64,000 nucleotides of DNA from Geodermatophilus dictyosporus (GCF_900115505.1 NZ_FOWQ01000005.1:310001-374000), one strand, 5' to 3'; numbered from the stretch's first letter, positions 17,667 to 25,597 are shown. The notes: a model not told the origin generated them from the letters alone. Translations and numbers: made by a program.

Positions 17667-18508
17667 GTGCGCGCCAGCCCCTCCTCCAGCCCGACCGCGG
17701 GCACCCAGCCGAGCGCGGCGCGCGCCGCCCGCGGGTCGCACACCCAGTCGGTGGTGTCCCACACCCGGCCCGGGTGGGCACCCGCCGCCGTGGCGATCGG
17801 CCGGCCGGTGACCCGCTCGGCGGTGGCGACCAGGTCGGCGACGCCGGTCTGCACGCCGGTGCCGATGTTGAGCACCGCGCCCGGCGGCAGGTCGTCGGCG
17901 AGCGCGGCCCGCACGCAGGCGTCGACGACGTCGCCCACCCACACCCAGTCGCGGCGGCTCACCGCGCCCGGCAGCGGCACGGTGCCGCCGGTGCGGGCGG
18001 CGTCCAGCACGACCGGCACCAGCCGGGTGGGGTGGTCGCCGGGCCCGTAGACCTGGAAGGCGCGCAGCACCACGGCCCGCACGCCGCGCTCGGCGGCGGC
18101 CGCCTGCAGCAGCAGCGACCCGGCGGCCTTGGTGGCACCGAAGAAGCCGCGGGGGCGCAGCGGCGCATCCTCGGCCAGCGGCGCGGGCCCCGCGGCGTAC
18201 TCGGTCGAGGAGCCCAGCCGGACCACCGCGCGGCAGCGGTCGGGCAGGGCGTCGACCAGCCACGGGCTGGTGTTGACCGCCACGGTCGCGGCCCGCTCCC
18301 CCGGCGTCGCCTTGGCGCGGCCGGCGGCGAGGGAGAAGACGACGTCGGGGTCGGCGGCGCGCACGGCGGCGGCCGCGGCCACCGGGTCGGCCAGGTCGAC
18401 GTCGGCGCGGGTCAGCCCGGTCACCGACCAGCCGTCGGCACGGAGCCGGTCGGCCAGGTGCCGGCCGACGAACCCGCCGCCGCCGGTGACCAGCGCCCGG
18501 CCGCTCAC
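17651..18508 (-). CDS. NAD-dependent epimerase/dehydratase-like protein, Tyr lost
   Basis: A 285-residue extended SDR with VTGGGGFVGRHLADRL (cofactor loop), FSLAAGRAKATPGE, RLGSSTEYAAGP and FQVYGPGDHPTRLVP. The catalytic Tyr-x3-Lys pair reads Phe123-GAT-Lys127, so the tyrosine that normally abstracts the sugar proton is phenylalanine. Either another residue serves (Tyr104 is in the EY motif) or it does not perform normal epimerase chemistry. The GTG overlaps the aldolase stop (GTGA). It lies in the iron-boxed operon with the aldolase and GT2. A nucleotide-sugar role is likely from the neighbours. Confidence 0.85.
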   Translation of the reverse strand: MSGRALVTGGGGFVGRHLADRLRADGWSVTGLTRADVDLADPVAAAAAVRAADPDVVFSLAAGRAKATPGERAATVAVNTSPWLVDALPDRCRAVVRLGSSTEYAAGPAPLAEDAPLRPRGFFGATKAAGSLLLQAAAAERGVRAVVLRAFQVYGPGDHPTRLVPVVLDAARTGGTVPLPGAVSRRDWVWVGDVVDACVRAALADDLPPGAVLNIGTGVQTGVADLVATAERVTGRPIATAAGAHPGRVWDTTDWVCDPRAARAALGWVPAVGLEEGLARTWAAG

Positions 18509-19302
18509 GCGGGCAGGGCCACCGGGACCGGGGCGCCGGCGCCCTCGACCGCGGCGACGAAGGCCGCGCGCCGCTCGGCCACCGTGAGCGGGCCGGCGAG
18601 GGCGAGGTCGGCCAGCGAGGCCAGCAGCAGCGGCACCTCGCGGTAGGGGTCGCGGCCGGCCAGGTCGGCGGTGAAGGAGCGGCGGAGGAAGGTGAAGTCG
18701 GTGCCCAGCCGCACCAGCTCGGCGGCGAGCAGGTCACCGGGCACGGGGAACCCGCGGCCGGGCAGCGTCAGGCCGCCGACGCCGAAGGGCTGCCGCACGT
18801 GCGCGCGGACGGCGTCGACCGTGCCGTCGACCAGCGGGCGGAACAGCTCCCGGGACCGGCGGTCGATGCGCAGGTCGTTGAGGCCGACGTAGAGGCGCGA
18901 CAGCGGCCGGCGGGCCAGCTCGGGCACGCGGTCGACGGCGTCCTGGGTCTCCACGAGGATGCCCAATCCGCAGCGGCCGGCGACCAGGTCGAGGGTGCGG
19001 TCGACCTCCTCGGGCGTGCGCACCATGGGCAGCAGCAGCTCGTCGGCCCCGCGGGCGACCGCGTCGTCCACCTCGCCCGCCGTCCAGGGGCCGTAGCCGT
19101 TGACGCGGCAGAGCAGCCGGCCGTCGGTGGCCGCGCGCATGCGGGCGAGGTCGTCGGCGGTGTCGCCGTTGATCTGGGTGCCCTCGCCGGCCTGGCGGCG
19201 GGCCTTCCCGCGGCGCTCCCAGTCGACGACGATCCCGGCCGCACCGGCGGCGACGACGTCCCGGCCGAAGCCGGGGTCCACGGTGAAGAGGAGCAGGTCC
19301 AC
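18505..19302 (-). CDS. HpcH/HpaI aldolase/citrate-lyase family protein
   Basis: A 265-residue TIM-barrel protein: GIVVDWERRGKARRQ, a Lys/Arg-rich CoA- or substrate-binding loop, LLCRVNGYGPW, DELLLPMVRTPEEVD, LGILVETQDAVDRV (metal Glu) and LYVGLNDLRIDRR (metal Asp). These match the pyruvate-binding class II HpcH/HpaI fold. The reaction is not certain; the family includes aldolases, citryl-CoA lyases and the siderophore citrate synthase SbnG. The GTG lies seven bases after a TAAGCT -10 buried in an iron-box-like palindrome. It is the first gene of the operon with the epimerase and GT2. Iron-responsive expression is therefore likely (inference). Confidence 0.8.
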   Translation of the reverse strand: MDLLLFTVDPGFGRDVVAAGAAGIVVDWERRGKARRQAGEGTQINGDTADDLARMRAATDGRLLCRVNGYGPWTAGEVDDAVARGADELLLPMVRTPEEVDRTLDLVAGRCGLGILVETQDAVDRVPELARRPLSRLYVGLNDLRIDRRSRELFRPLVDGTVDAVRAHVRQPFGVGGLTLPGRGFPVPGDLLAAELVRLGTDFTFLRRSFTADLAGRDPYREVPLLLASLADLALAGPLTVAERRAAFVAAVEGAGAPVPVALPA

Positions 19303-19307
19303 GGCGG

Positions 19308-19326
19308 TGAGCTTAGGCACACCTAA
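19308..19326 (-). promoter_or_regulatory. IdeR/DtxR-like iron box on the aldolase operon promoter
   Basis: Read on the plus strand, TGAGCTTAGGCACACCTAA matches 15 of 19 positions of the iron box TTAGGTTAGGCTAACCTAA and contains the CTTAGG/CCTAAG inverted half-sites. The minus-strand -10 TAAGCT (19310-19315) lies inside it, seven bases from the GTG start at 19302. Confidence 0.65.
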
Positions 19327-19394
19327 GTCCGAGCCCGCATCCAGGTACCGGCCGGCCGCTGGGGTCCCCGTGCCCGGTCCGGAGGCTGCGGGCC

Positions 19395-20456
19395 TCAGGC
19401 GGTGGCGGGTGCCGGCGCCGGAGTCGGGGCGCCGGTCGGGAAGGGCACCGCCGTGCCGCTGACGGCGACCGCGACCTCCGCGCCGGCCGGCGGCAGGTCC
19501 CCGCCCTCGGTGCGGGCGCTGACCCGGCGGCCCGAGGGCAGCTCGAGCTCCACCCGGGCGTCGTGGCCGTAGAAGTCGACCGCGCACACCCGCGCCCGCG
19601 GCCCGGGGCCCGCCGACAGGCGCAGCTGCTCGGGGCGCAGCAGCACCCGCACCGGCCCGTCGGGGCACTCCCGGCCGAGCACGAGCTCCCCGAGCTCCGA
19701 GGCGACCCGCCCACCGACGGCGTCCCCGTCGAGGACCACCGCCTCCCCCACGAACGCGGCGACGTCGAGGTCGCGCGGGTCGCGGTAGAGCGTGCGCGGG
19801 TCGGCCAGCTGCGCCAGCACGCCGCCGCGCAGCACCGCCACCTGGTCGGCGGTCGACAGCGCCTCGGCCTGGTCGTGGGTGACCAGCACGGCGGTGGCAC
19901 CGGTGGCCCGGAGTGCGGCGACCACGGCCCGCCGGGTGTCCTCCCGCAGCGACGCGTCCAGCGAGGAGAACGGCTCGTCGAGCAGCACCAGCGAGGGCTC
20001 GGGCGCCAGTGCGCGGGCCAGCGCCACCCGCTGCTGCTGGCCGCCGGAGAGCTGGTGCGGCGAGCGTTCGGCCAGCGCGGCGTCCAGCCCCACCAGCTCG
20101 AGCAGCGACGCCACCCGCCCGCGGTCGCGGCGCAGCCGGCGGGGCAGGCCGAAGGCGACGTTGCCGGCCACCGTCAGGTGCGGGAACAGCCCGCCCTCCT
20201 GCGGCACGAAGCCGATGCCGCGCCGGCGGGCGGGCACCGGGCGGCCGGCGCCGGCGACCACCCGGCCGCCGAGCTCGACGGTGCCGGCGTCGGGGTCGTC
20301 GAACCCGGCGACGATCCGCAGCAGCGTGGTCTTCCCGCAGCCGGAGGGTCCGAGCAGCGCGGTGGTCGTGCCGGTCGGCACGTGCAGGTCGACGCCGGCG
20401 AGCACCGGGGTGCGGCCGTAGGACTTCGTCACGCCGGTGACGGACAGCGCGCTCAT
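19395..20456 (-). CDS. Fe(III) ABC importer ATP-binding protein (FbpC-like)
   Basis: A 353-residue ATPase. It shows Walker A GPSGCGKTTLLRIVAGF, Q-loop VPQEGGLFPHLTV, signature LSGGQQQRVALARAL, Walker B LVLLDEPFSSLDASLR and H-loop VTHDQAEAL. A C-terminal TOBE-type domain (about 240-340) holds VRVLLRPEQLRL. This is the FbpC/PotA class used with two-domain iron permeases. The ATG overlaps the permease stop (ATGA). It is last in the binding protein-permease-ATPase operon, downstream of an iron box. Confidence 0.93.
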   Translation of the reverse strand: MSALSVTGVTKSYGRTPVLAGVDLHVPTGTTTALLGPSGCGKTTLLRIVAGFDDPDAGTVELGGRVVAGAGRPVPARRRGIGFVPQEGGLFPHLTVAGNVAFGLPRRLRRDRGRVASLLELVGLDAALAERSPHQLSGGQQQRVALARALAPEPSLVLLDEPFSSLDASLREDTRRAVVAALRATGATAVLVTHDQAEALSTADQVAVLRGGVLAQLADPRTLYRDPRDLDVAAFVGEAVVLDGDAVGGRVASELGELVLGRECPDGPVRVLLRPEQLRLSAGPGPRARVCAVDFYGHDARVELELPSGRRVSARTEGGDLPPAGAEVAVAVSGTAVPFPTGAPTPAPAPATA

Positions 20457-22060
20457 GGGGTCGGACCTCGTCGGGCAGCGGGGAGGACGTCGCGGGAGAG
20501 CAGCACCGTGGCCGGTGCCGAGAGCAGGACCATGACGACGGCGTAGGGCGCCGCGGCGCCGTACTCCAGGGCGCTGCTGGCCGACCAGAACGCCGTCGCC
20601 AGCGTCGTGGTGCCGGTGGGGGCGAGCAGCAGCGTGGCGGTCAGCTCGGTGACCACCGCGAGGAAGACCAGCGCCGCGCCGGCGCCGATCCCCGGCGCCA
20701 GCAGCGGCAGGGTGACCCGCCACAGCCGGGCGGGGGCCGAGGCGCCCAGCGAGGCGGCGACGTCGTCGTGCAGCGGCGGCGACTGCTCCACGGCCGCACG
20801 CACGGTGACGATCGCCCGCGGCAGGAACAGGATCGCGTAGGCGGCCAGCAGCACCGGCACGGTCTGGTAGAGGCCGGGCACCAGGCGGATCGACACCGTC
20901 ACCAGGGCCAGCGCGATGACGATGGCCGGCACCGCGCTGCCGAGGTAGGTGCTGCGCTCGATCAGGGTGGCCACCGGCCCGCGCCGGCGGACGGCCAGCC
21001 AGCCGGTGGGCAGCGCGAACACGGTGGTGGCGACGGCGGCCGCGGCGGCCAGTGCCAGGGTCGTCCCCGTGGTGGTGGCCAGCGTGGCGACGTCGAGGCC
21101 GGCGGAGGTCCCGGTGGCCATCCAGCGCACCAGGCTGACCAGCGGCACCGCGACCGACAGGACGACGACGGCGGCCAGCGCGAGCAGCGCGGGCGCGGTC
21201 AGGGCGCCGAGCCGCACCGGGCGCACCGTGCGGGCCGCGCCGGCACCGGTGCGCGCGTAGCCGCGGGCGCCGCGCAGCCGGATCTCGGCGAGCAGCAGCA
21301 CCAGGCACAGCAGCACGAGGACGCCGGCGAGCATCGTCGCGCCGGGCCCGTTGAAGGTGGCGCGGTACTGGTCGTAGACGGCCGTGGTGAAGGTCGGGTA
21401 GCGCAGCATCGCCAGCGCGCCGAACTCGGCCAGCACGTGCAGCGCCACGAGCAGGGCGCCGCCGAGCACGGCGACCCGCAGCTGGGGCAGCTGCACCCGC
21501 CGGAACACCCCCCACGTCGACAGCCCCAGGCCGCGGGCGGTGTCCTCCAGCGCCGGGTCCAGCCCGCGGAAGGCGGCGACCGCGGGCAGGTAGACGAACG
21601 GCGCGTACGACAGCGACACGACCAGCAGCGCCCCGCCGTAGGTGTCGAAGCCGGGCAGCAGCGAGATCCAGGCGTAACTGGTGACGAAGGCCGGCACCGC
21701 CAGCGGCGCCACCAGCAGCACGTGCCACACCCGGCGGCCGGGGACCGCCGAGCGCTCGACCAGCCACGCCGCGCCCACCCCGAGGACGACGCAGACGACG
21801 ACCGCGCCGCCGACCAGCCGGACGGTGTTGACCAGCAGCTCGGCCACCCGCGGGCGGAGGACCAGGTCGGCGATGCCGCTCCAGCCGACGCCGGCGGCCG
21901 CCACCACGATGTGGCCCAGCGGCACCAGCGCCAGCGCCGCGACCGCGGCGGCCAGCAGCACGGTTCCCGGCGAGCGGCGCAGGGTCCCGGGCGCGCGCCG
22001 GCCCCGGGACGCCGGGACGGTCGGCGTCCCGGGGCCCGGGAGGACGGGTGCGGCGCTCAG
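20453..22060 (-). CDS. Fe(III) ABC importer permease (FbpB-like), likely CTG start
   Basis: A two-domain permease of about 535 residues with two sets of about six helices. It carries the paired EAA loops DTARGLGLSTWGVFRRVQLPQL and DVAASLGASAPARLWRVTLPLL, as in FbpB/SfuB iron transporters. No ATG or GTG exists near the natural N-terminus. A CTG at 22060 overlaps the binding-protein stop (CTGA) and has AGGAGGT nine bases upstream, so it is the best start. A GTG at 21961 would begin directly in the first helix. Coupled on both sides in the iron uptake operon. Confidence 0.9.
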   Translation of the reverse strand: MSAAPVLPGPGTPTVPASRGRRAPGTLRRSPGTVLLAAAVAALALVPLGHIVVAAAGVGWSGIADLVLRPRVAELLVNTVRLVGGAVVVCVVLGVGAAWLVERSAVPGRRVWHVLLVAPLAVPAFVTSYAWISLLPGFDTYGGALLVVSLSYAPFVYLPAVAAFRGLDPALEDTARGLGLSTWGVFRRVQLPQLRVAVLGGALLVALHVLAEFGALAMLRYPTFTTAVYDQYRATFNGPGATMLAGVLVLLCLVLLLAEIRLRGARGYARTGAGAARTVRPVRLGALTAPALLALAAVVVLSVAVPLVSLVRWMATGTSAGLDVATLATTTGTTLALAAAAAVATTVFALPTGWLAVRRRGPVATLIERSTYLGSAVPAIVIALALVTVSIRLVPGLYQTVPVLLAAYAILFLPRAIVTVRAAVEQSPPLHDDVAASLGASAPARLWRVTLPLLAPGIGAGAALVFLAVVTELTATLLLAPTGTTTLATAFWSASSALEYGAAAPYAVVMVLLSAPATVLLSRDVLPAARRGPTP

Positions 22061-23082
22061 AGCAGACCCACCTCCTGCATGAGCTCGGTGACCCGGTCCT
22101 GGTCGAGCGAGCCGGGGTCCACGGCGGGCGCGCCGAGGGTGTCCAGCGGCGGCAGCGCCTCGGCGGAGGGCACCCCGGTGCCGACGGCGTACTCCAGCGC
22201 GGTGCTCTCGGCCAGCCGCTGCTGCGCGTCCCGGGCGGTCAGCCAGGCGACCAGCCGCTGGGCGTCGTCCTGCTGGTCGGAGGAGGCGAGCACCCCGGCG
22301 CCGGAGACGCTGAGGAAGGCGCCCGGGTCGCCGTTGCCGAAGTAGTGCAGCCGCGCGTCGTCGCCCTTGAGGCCCTGCTCGGCCTGGTCGCGGTACCAGT
22401 AGTAGTGGTACATGACGCCGGCGTCGATCTCGCCCTCGTCGGCGGCGACCATCACCGCGGTGTTGCTCTGGTAGACGTTCGCGTTGCGCTCCAGGCCCTC
22501 GAGCCAGGCGCGGGTGGCCTCCTCGCCCTCCAGCGACAGGACGCCGGCGACGATCGCCTGGAAGTCCGCGCCGCCGGCCGCGATGCCGACCCGGCCCTCC
22601 CAGGCGGGGTCGGCGAGGTCGAGCAGGGAGGCCGGCAGCTCGCTCTCGGGCAGCTCCGCGGGGTTGTGCACCAGCACGGTCGAGCGCGCGGCGAAACCGG
22701 TCCAGGTGCCCGAGGAGGGCCGGAACTGCTCGCCGACCTGGTCGAGGGTCGCCTGGTCCAGCGGCGCGAGCAGGCCCCCCCGGTCGAGGACGTCGATCGA
22801 GGGGCTGTTCTCGGTGAGGAAGACGTCGGCCGGGCTGGCCTCGCCCTCCTGCACGATCTGGTTGGCCAGCTCCGCGTCGTTGCCGTCGCGGAACTCCAGC
22901 TCGATGCCGGTCTCCTCGGTGAAGCCCTCGACCATCGTGCGCACCAGGCTCTCGTGCTGGGCGCTGTAGACGGTGAGCGTCTCGGCGTCCGAGGCACCGG
23001 CGGTGTCGCCGCACGCGGTGAGACCCCCGGCGAGGGCGAGGGCGGTGAGAGCGACGGCGGTCGCCCGCGCGGGCCTGGTCAC
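22057..23082 (-). CDS. Fe(III) ABC importer binding lipoprotein (FbpA/FutA-like)
   Basis: A 341-residue extracellular solute-binding protein. It has a short signal peptide ending LAGGLTACGD (lipobox Cys near residue 24), then ETLTVYSAQHESLVRTMVEGF, the N-lobe of family-1 iron-binding proteins. MYHYYWYRDQ carries the adjacent tyrosines that ligate Fe3+. GVPSAEALPPL and the acidic C-terminus fit the family. The GTG at 23082 has GGAGG eight bases upstream, and transcription probably starts in the box at 23127-23145. It is first in the three-gene iron uptake operon. Confidence 0.93.
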   Translation of the reverse strand: MTRPARATAVALTALALAGGLTACGDTAGASDAETLTVYSAQHESLVRTMVEGFTEETGIELEFRDGNDAELANQIVQEGEASPADVFLTENSPSIDVLDRGGLLAPLDQATLDQVGEQFRPSSGTWTGFAARSTVLVHNPAELPESELPASLLDLADPAWEGRVGIAAGGADFQAIVAGVLSLEGEEATRAWLEGLERNANVYQSNTAVMVAADEGEIDAGVMYHYYWYRDQAEQGLKGDDARLHYFGNGDPGAFLSVSGAGVLASSDQQDDAQRLVAWLTARDAQQRLAESTALEYAVGTGVPSAEALPPLDTLGAPAVDPGSLDQDRVTELMQEVGLL

Positions 23083-23126
23083 GGGGGGTCCTCCAGCAGA
23101 CGTCGGCGGCTGTGCTGTGTGGCAGC

Positions 23127-23145
23127 CCAGGGTAGGCACACCTAA
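23127..23145 (-). promoter_or_regulatory. IdeR/DtxR-like iron box of the iron importer operon
   Basis: On the plus strand CCAGGGTAGGCACACCTAA matches 14 of 19 positions of the iron box. It shares the core TAGGCACACCTAA exactly with the box at 19308-19326. The minus-strand -10 TACCCT (23129-23134) lies within it, giving a leader of about 40 bases before the GTG with its GGAGG. Confidence 0.7.
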
Positions 23146-23192
23146 ACAGACGACGTCGCCGCCCGGACAGCCCGCTCCGCTACAAACGGGGG

Positions 23193-23633
23193 GTGACCGC
23201 TCCCGCGCTGCGCAGCGCACGCTTCGCCGAGCTGACGCCGTACGAGCTCTACGCCCTGTGCCGGCTGCGGGTGGACGTCTTCGTCGTCGAGCAGCAGTGC
23301 CCCTACCCGGAGCTCGACGGCCGCGACTGCGAGCCGGCCACGGTGCACCTGTGGTTCGAGGAGGACGGTCAGGTGCTGGCCACGCTGCGGGTCCTCGACG
23401 ACGGCGACGCGCGGGCGATCGGCCGGGTGGCCACCGCCGCGACCGCCCGCGGCCGGGGCCTGGCCGCGCGGCTGGTCGAGGCCGGGGTGGCAGTGTGCGC
23501 GGGCGCGCCGGTCACGCTGGGCGCGCAGGCGCACCTGGAGCAGTGGTACGAGCGGTTCGGCTTCCGGCGCAGCGGGCCCGGCTACGTGGAGGACGGCATC
23601 CCGCACGTCCCCATGCGCCGCGAGCCGGCCTGA
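23193..23633 (+). CDS. GNAT-family N-acetyltransferase, ElaA-like
   Basis: A 146-residue acetyltransferase whose sequence follows ElaA: FAELTPYELYALCRLRVDVFVVEQQCPYPELDGRD, then VLATLRVLDDG, the acetyl-CoA loop RVATAATARGRGLAARLVE, and LEQWYERFGFRRSGPGYVEDGIPHVPM. It would acetylate a small amine or protein; the substrate is unknown. It starts with GTG, has no clear ribosome site, and carries a TACAAA sequence six bases upstream that may be a -10. It is divergent from the iron importer operon, with the iron box in the 110-bp gap, so some co-regulation is possible. Confidence 0.9.
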   Translation: MTAPALRSARFAELTPYELYALCRLRVDVFVVEQQCPYPELDGRDCEPATVHLWFEEDGQVLATLRVLDDGDARAIGRVATAATARGRGLAARLVEAGVAVCAGAPVTLGAQAHLEQWYERFGFRRSGPGYVEDGIPHVPMRREPA

Positions 23634-23640
23634 ACGGCGG

Positions 23641-24180
23641 TCAGGCCGCCGTCGAGGGGCTCAGGTCGGCGGCACCGAAGGCCGCGTCGAACCGGTCGCA
23701 CCAGACGACCACGCTGCTGAAGCCGGTGGCGTCGACGCCGGCGGGCACGGCGTAGTTCTGGTCTCCGACGTTGCCCTTGAGGGGGCCGAGGTCGACGAAG
23801 TCGTCGTCGAACGCCGCCTCCTCGCCCTGCGCGGGGTTCTGCGAGAGGTAGACGTAGAGCGCCGGGCCGTTGGAGGTGGTGAAGCCCTCGAGGCGGACCA
23901 CCACCTGACCGTCGGGCAGGGCGACCACCCGCGCGGTGCCGGCCGTCTCGTGCTCGCGGGAGACGAACGCGCCGGTGGCGAGGTCGACCGGGCCGGGCGG
24001 CGCCGCGGGGGCCGGCTCCCCGGCGCGCACGGTCGGCGGAGCTCCGGCCGAGGGCAGCGCCTCGTCGACCCGCTGGTCGTAGAACAGCTTCTGCGGCTGG
24101 AACCAGACCAGCGTGACGGCCGCCAGCAGGGCCACTGCCACCGCCGCCAGCACGATCCACGTCCGCCGCCGCACCGCCAC
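23641..24180 (-). CDS. DM13-domain membrane-anchored protein
   Basis: A 179-residue protein with an N-terminal anchor at about 8-27 (WIVLAAVAVALLAAVTLVW), a Pro/Ala-rich linker (50-65) and a DM13-type domain from about 70. The domain shows GAFVSREHETAGTARVV, VRLEGFTTSNGPALYVYLS, FVDLGPLKGNVGDQNYAVP and FSSVVVWCDRFDAAFG. The single Cys in VVWCDRF is the conserved residue of DM13, which is linked to redox or adhesion functions at the cell surface. It starts with GTG, probably leaderless (TAGGGT eight bases upstream). Confidence 0.9.
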   Translation of the reverse strand: MAVRRRTWIVLAAVAVALLAAVTLVWFQPQKLFYDQRVDEALPSAGAPPTVRAGEPAPAAPPGPVDLATGAFVSREHETAGTARVVALPDGQVVVRLEGFTTSNGPALYVYLSQNPAQGEEAAFDDDFVDLGPLKGNVGDQNYAVPAGVDATGFSSVVVWCDRFDAAFGAADLSPSTAA

Positions 24181-24188
24181 GGCGGCGG

Positions 24189-24194
24189 ACCCTA
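24189..24194 (-). promoter_or_regulatory. -10 element for the DM13 gene, leaderless
   Basis: TAGGGT on the minus strand ends eight bases before the GTG start at 24180; there is no Shine-Dalgarno sequence. Confidence 0.45.
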
Positions 24195-24251
24195 GCCGTG
24201 CACCGCCGGCCCGTGGGGTGTCCCGCGCACGGCACCGGGTACCGGCCGGGC

Positions 24252-24635
24252 ATGGCAGACGACGCGGCGGTCGGCGGGTTCGCGGGACGGCTCGGAGCGG
24301 CCCTGCAGGAGGCCGGCGACGGCGCGGCGACGCTCGCCTTCGACGCCGGCGACGAGCACCTCAACCCGGCGGGCACGCTGCACGGCGGGGTGCTCGCGAC
24401 GCTCGTGGACACCGTGATGGGCCAGGCGGTGCGCACCACCACCGGCGACGGCGAGGTGCCGGCGACCAGCCAGCTGACCGTGACCTACCTGCGCCCGGGC
24501 CGGCCGGGGCGGCTGGACGTGCGGGGCCGGGTGCGCACCCGCGGCGAGCACCTCACCATCTGCGAGGCCGACGTCGAGCAGGACGGGAAGGCCGTCGCGC
24601 ACGCCGTCGCCACCTTCGCGCTGCTCGAGCGCTGA
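24252..24635 (+). CDS. PaaI-type hotdog-fold thioesterase
   Basis: A 127-residue hotdog protein: HLNPAGTLHGGVLATLVDTVMGQAV is the PaaI/YbgC-like active-site helix (N, HGG, D), followed by TSQLTVTYLRPGRPGRLDVRG and VEQDGKAVAHAVATF. It would hydrolyse an acyl- or aryl-CoA thioester. The ATG at 24252 gives the normal length; an upstream in-frame GTG would add an unconserved tail. It is divergent from the DM13 gene and convergent with the next, with a strong hairpin between. Confidence 0.9.
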   Translation: MADDAAVGGFAGRLGAALQEAGDGAATLAFDAGDEHLNPAGTLHGGVLATLVDTVMGQAVRTTTGDGEVPATSQLTVTYLRPGRPGRLDVRGRVRTRGEHLTICEADVEQDGKAVAHAVATFALLER

Positions 24636-24652
24636 CCCGGCCCCGGACGCCC

Positions 24653-24685
24653 GAGCGCCCCGCCGGGAGGACCGGCGGGGCGCTC
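24653..24685. terminator. 14-bp bidirectional hairpin terminator
   Basis: GAGCGCCCCGCCGG (24653-24666) pairs perfectly with CCGGCGGGGCGCTC (24672-24685) around GAGGA. It lies between two convergent genes and can serve both. Confidence 0.75.
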
Positions 24686-24699
24686 GCGGACGGGGTGGG

Positions 24700-25263
24700 T
24701 CAGACCAGCTCGACGCAGTAGACGGTGCCGTCGCCGGACTCCCCGCCGCGCCACAGCGCCTGGACGGCGGTCTCGAACTCCGTGCAGGGGGTGTAGGACG
24801 TGTCGTAGAACTCGTCCTCGGTCACCTCGTCGGCCTCGGTGCCGACGACGCGGAACTGCGCCTCGGAGCTGTCGCAGTCGACCGTCTCCACCGAGTCCGT
24901 GCCCTGCTGCTGGATGCAGTCGCCGACCTCGGGGGCGCCGAAGTCGACCAGGCGGAACGCGGCGATGCCGCCCGCGACCGCAACCGCGGCCACGATCCCG
25001 CCGATCCTGCGGCCCTTGCCGGCACCCCTCGGGGCCGGACCGGGCCGGCCGGGGCCGAACGGGCCGGGGGCGTCGGAGCCCGGGCCGGGGGCGCCGAAGG
25101 CCGGGCCGGGGGCGCCACCGAACGGCTGGCCCTGCGGGGCGCCGAACGGCTGGCCCTGCGGGGCCGGCGGGCCCCAGGGGGCGGGCTGCCCCGGCGTCTG
25201 CGGCCCGGGCTGCGGGCCTCCCGTCGGCTGCGGCGGGGTGCCGGGCTGTCCGGGGTGGGTCAT
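24700..25263 (-). CDS. LppU/SCO3897-like membrane protein
   Basis: A 187-residue protein. Residues 1-80 are Pro/Gly/Gln-rich low-complexity sequence (QGQPFGAPQGQPFGG). They are followed by one membrane segment (about 88-104) and an exported domain with VGDCIQQQGTDSVETVDCDSSEAQFRVVGTE and a C-terminal Cys pair (YTPCTEF, TVYCVEL). This VGDC...VDC...V layout resembles actinobacterial LppU/SCO3897-type proteins of unknown function, with likely disulfides. The ATG has AGGAG upstream. Confidence 0.75.
   Translation of the reverse strand: MTHPGQPGTPPQPTGGPQPGPQTPGQPAPWGPPAPQGQPFGAPQGQPFGGAPGPAFGAPGPGSDAPGPFGPGRPGPAPRGAGKGRRIGGIVAAVAVAGGIAAFRLVDFGAPEVGDCIQQQGTDSVETVDCDSSEAQFRVVGTEADEVTEDEFYDTSYTPCTEFETAVQALWRGGESGDGTVYCVELV
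25118..25164 (-). repeat. Two 24-bp tandem units in the low-complexity region
   Basis: The 23-base block starting CCGAACGGCTGGCCCTGCGG occurs at 25118 and again at 25142 (period 24 bp). It encodes the repeated QGQPFGAP of the LppU-like protein. Confidence 0.8.
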
Positions 25264-25372
25264 GTCGAGCTCCTGGTCTCCGGCCGACGCCGTGTTCGGT
25301 GCCGGTCAACGGCGGGGAGCATGACACGGGCCAGGGGCGGTCCCGGGGAGGTCGGCCGGGAGTCGTCGCTGG

Positions 25373-25597
25373 TCAGACCCCGATGGGTGAGGGCACCTGG
25401 TCCTCGACCACGGAGGTCGCGCCCCGGGCCGCGTCGTCCTCGCCCGTGCCGCACTGGCTGACCAGCGTGATGAACAGGAAGACGAACACGATCACGCCGA
25501 AGAAGGTGCCGAGGAGCAGCGCCCGCCCGCGCCCGGGCTTCGGCGTCGTGCCGTGGCGCTGGTCGTCGGGGTCGGGCGTGGGACCGGGTGCGGACAT
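25373..25597 (-). CDS. Small single-TM hypothetical protein
   Basis: A 74-residue protein with a polar Pro/Asp-rich N-terminus, one membrane helix at about 27-46 (ALLLGTFFGVIVFVFLFITL) followed by VSQCGTGED, and an acidic tail ending PSPIGV. The ATG at 25597 is preceded by GAGGAGACGCC; the longer open frame upstream overlaps the promoter of the divergent DUF427 gene. Function unknown. Confidence 0.75.
   Translation of the reverse strand: MSAPGPTPDPDDQRHGTTPKPGRGRALLLGTFFGVIVFVFLFITLVSQCGTGEDDAARGATSVVEDQVPSPIGV

Noticed and set aside
20453..23014. Permease frame extended upstream through the binding-protein gene
   Set aside because: The upstream part is a shadow of the binding-protein gene; permease homology begins after 22060.
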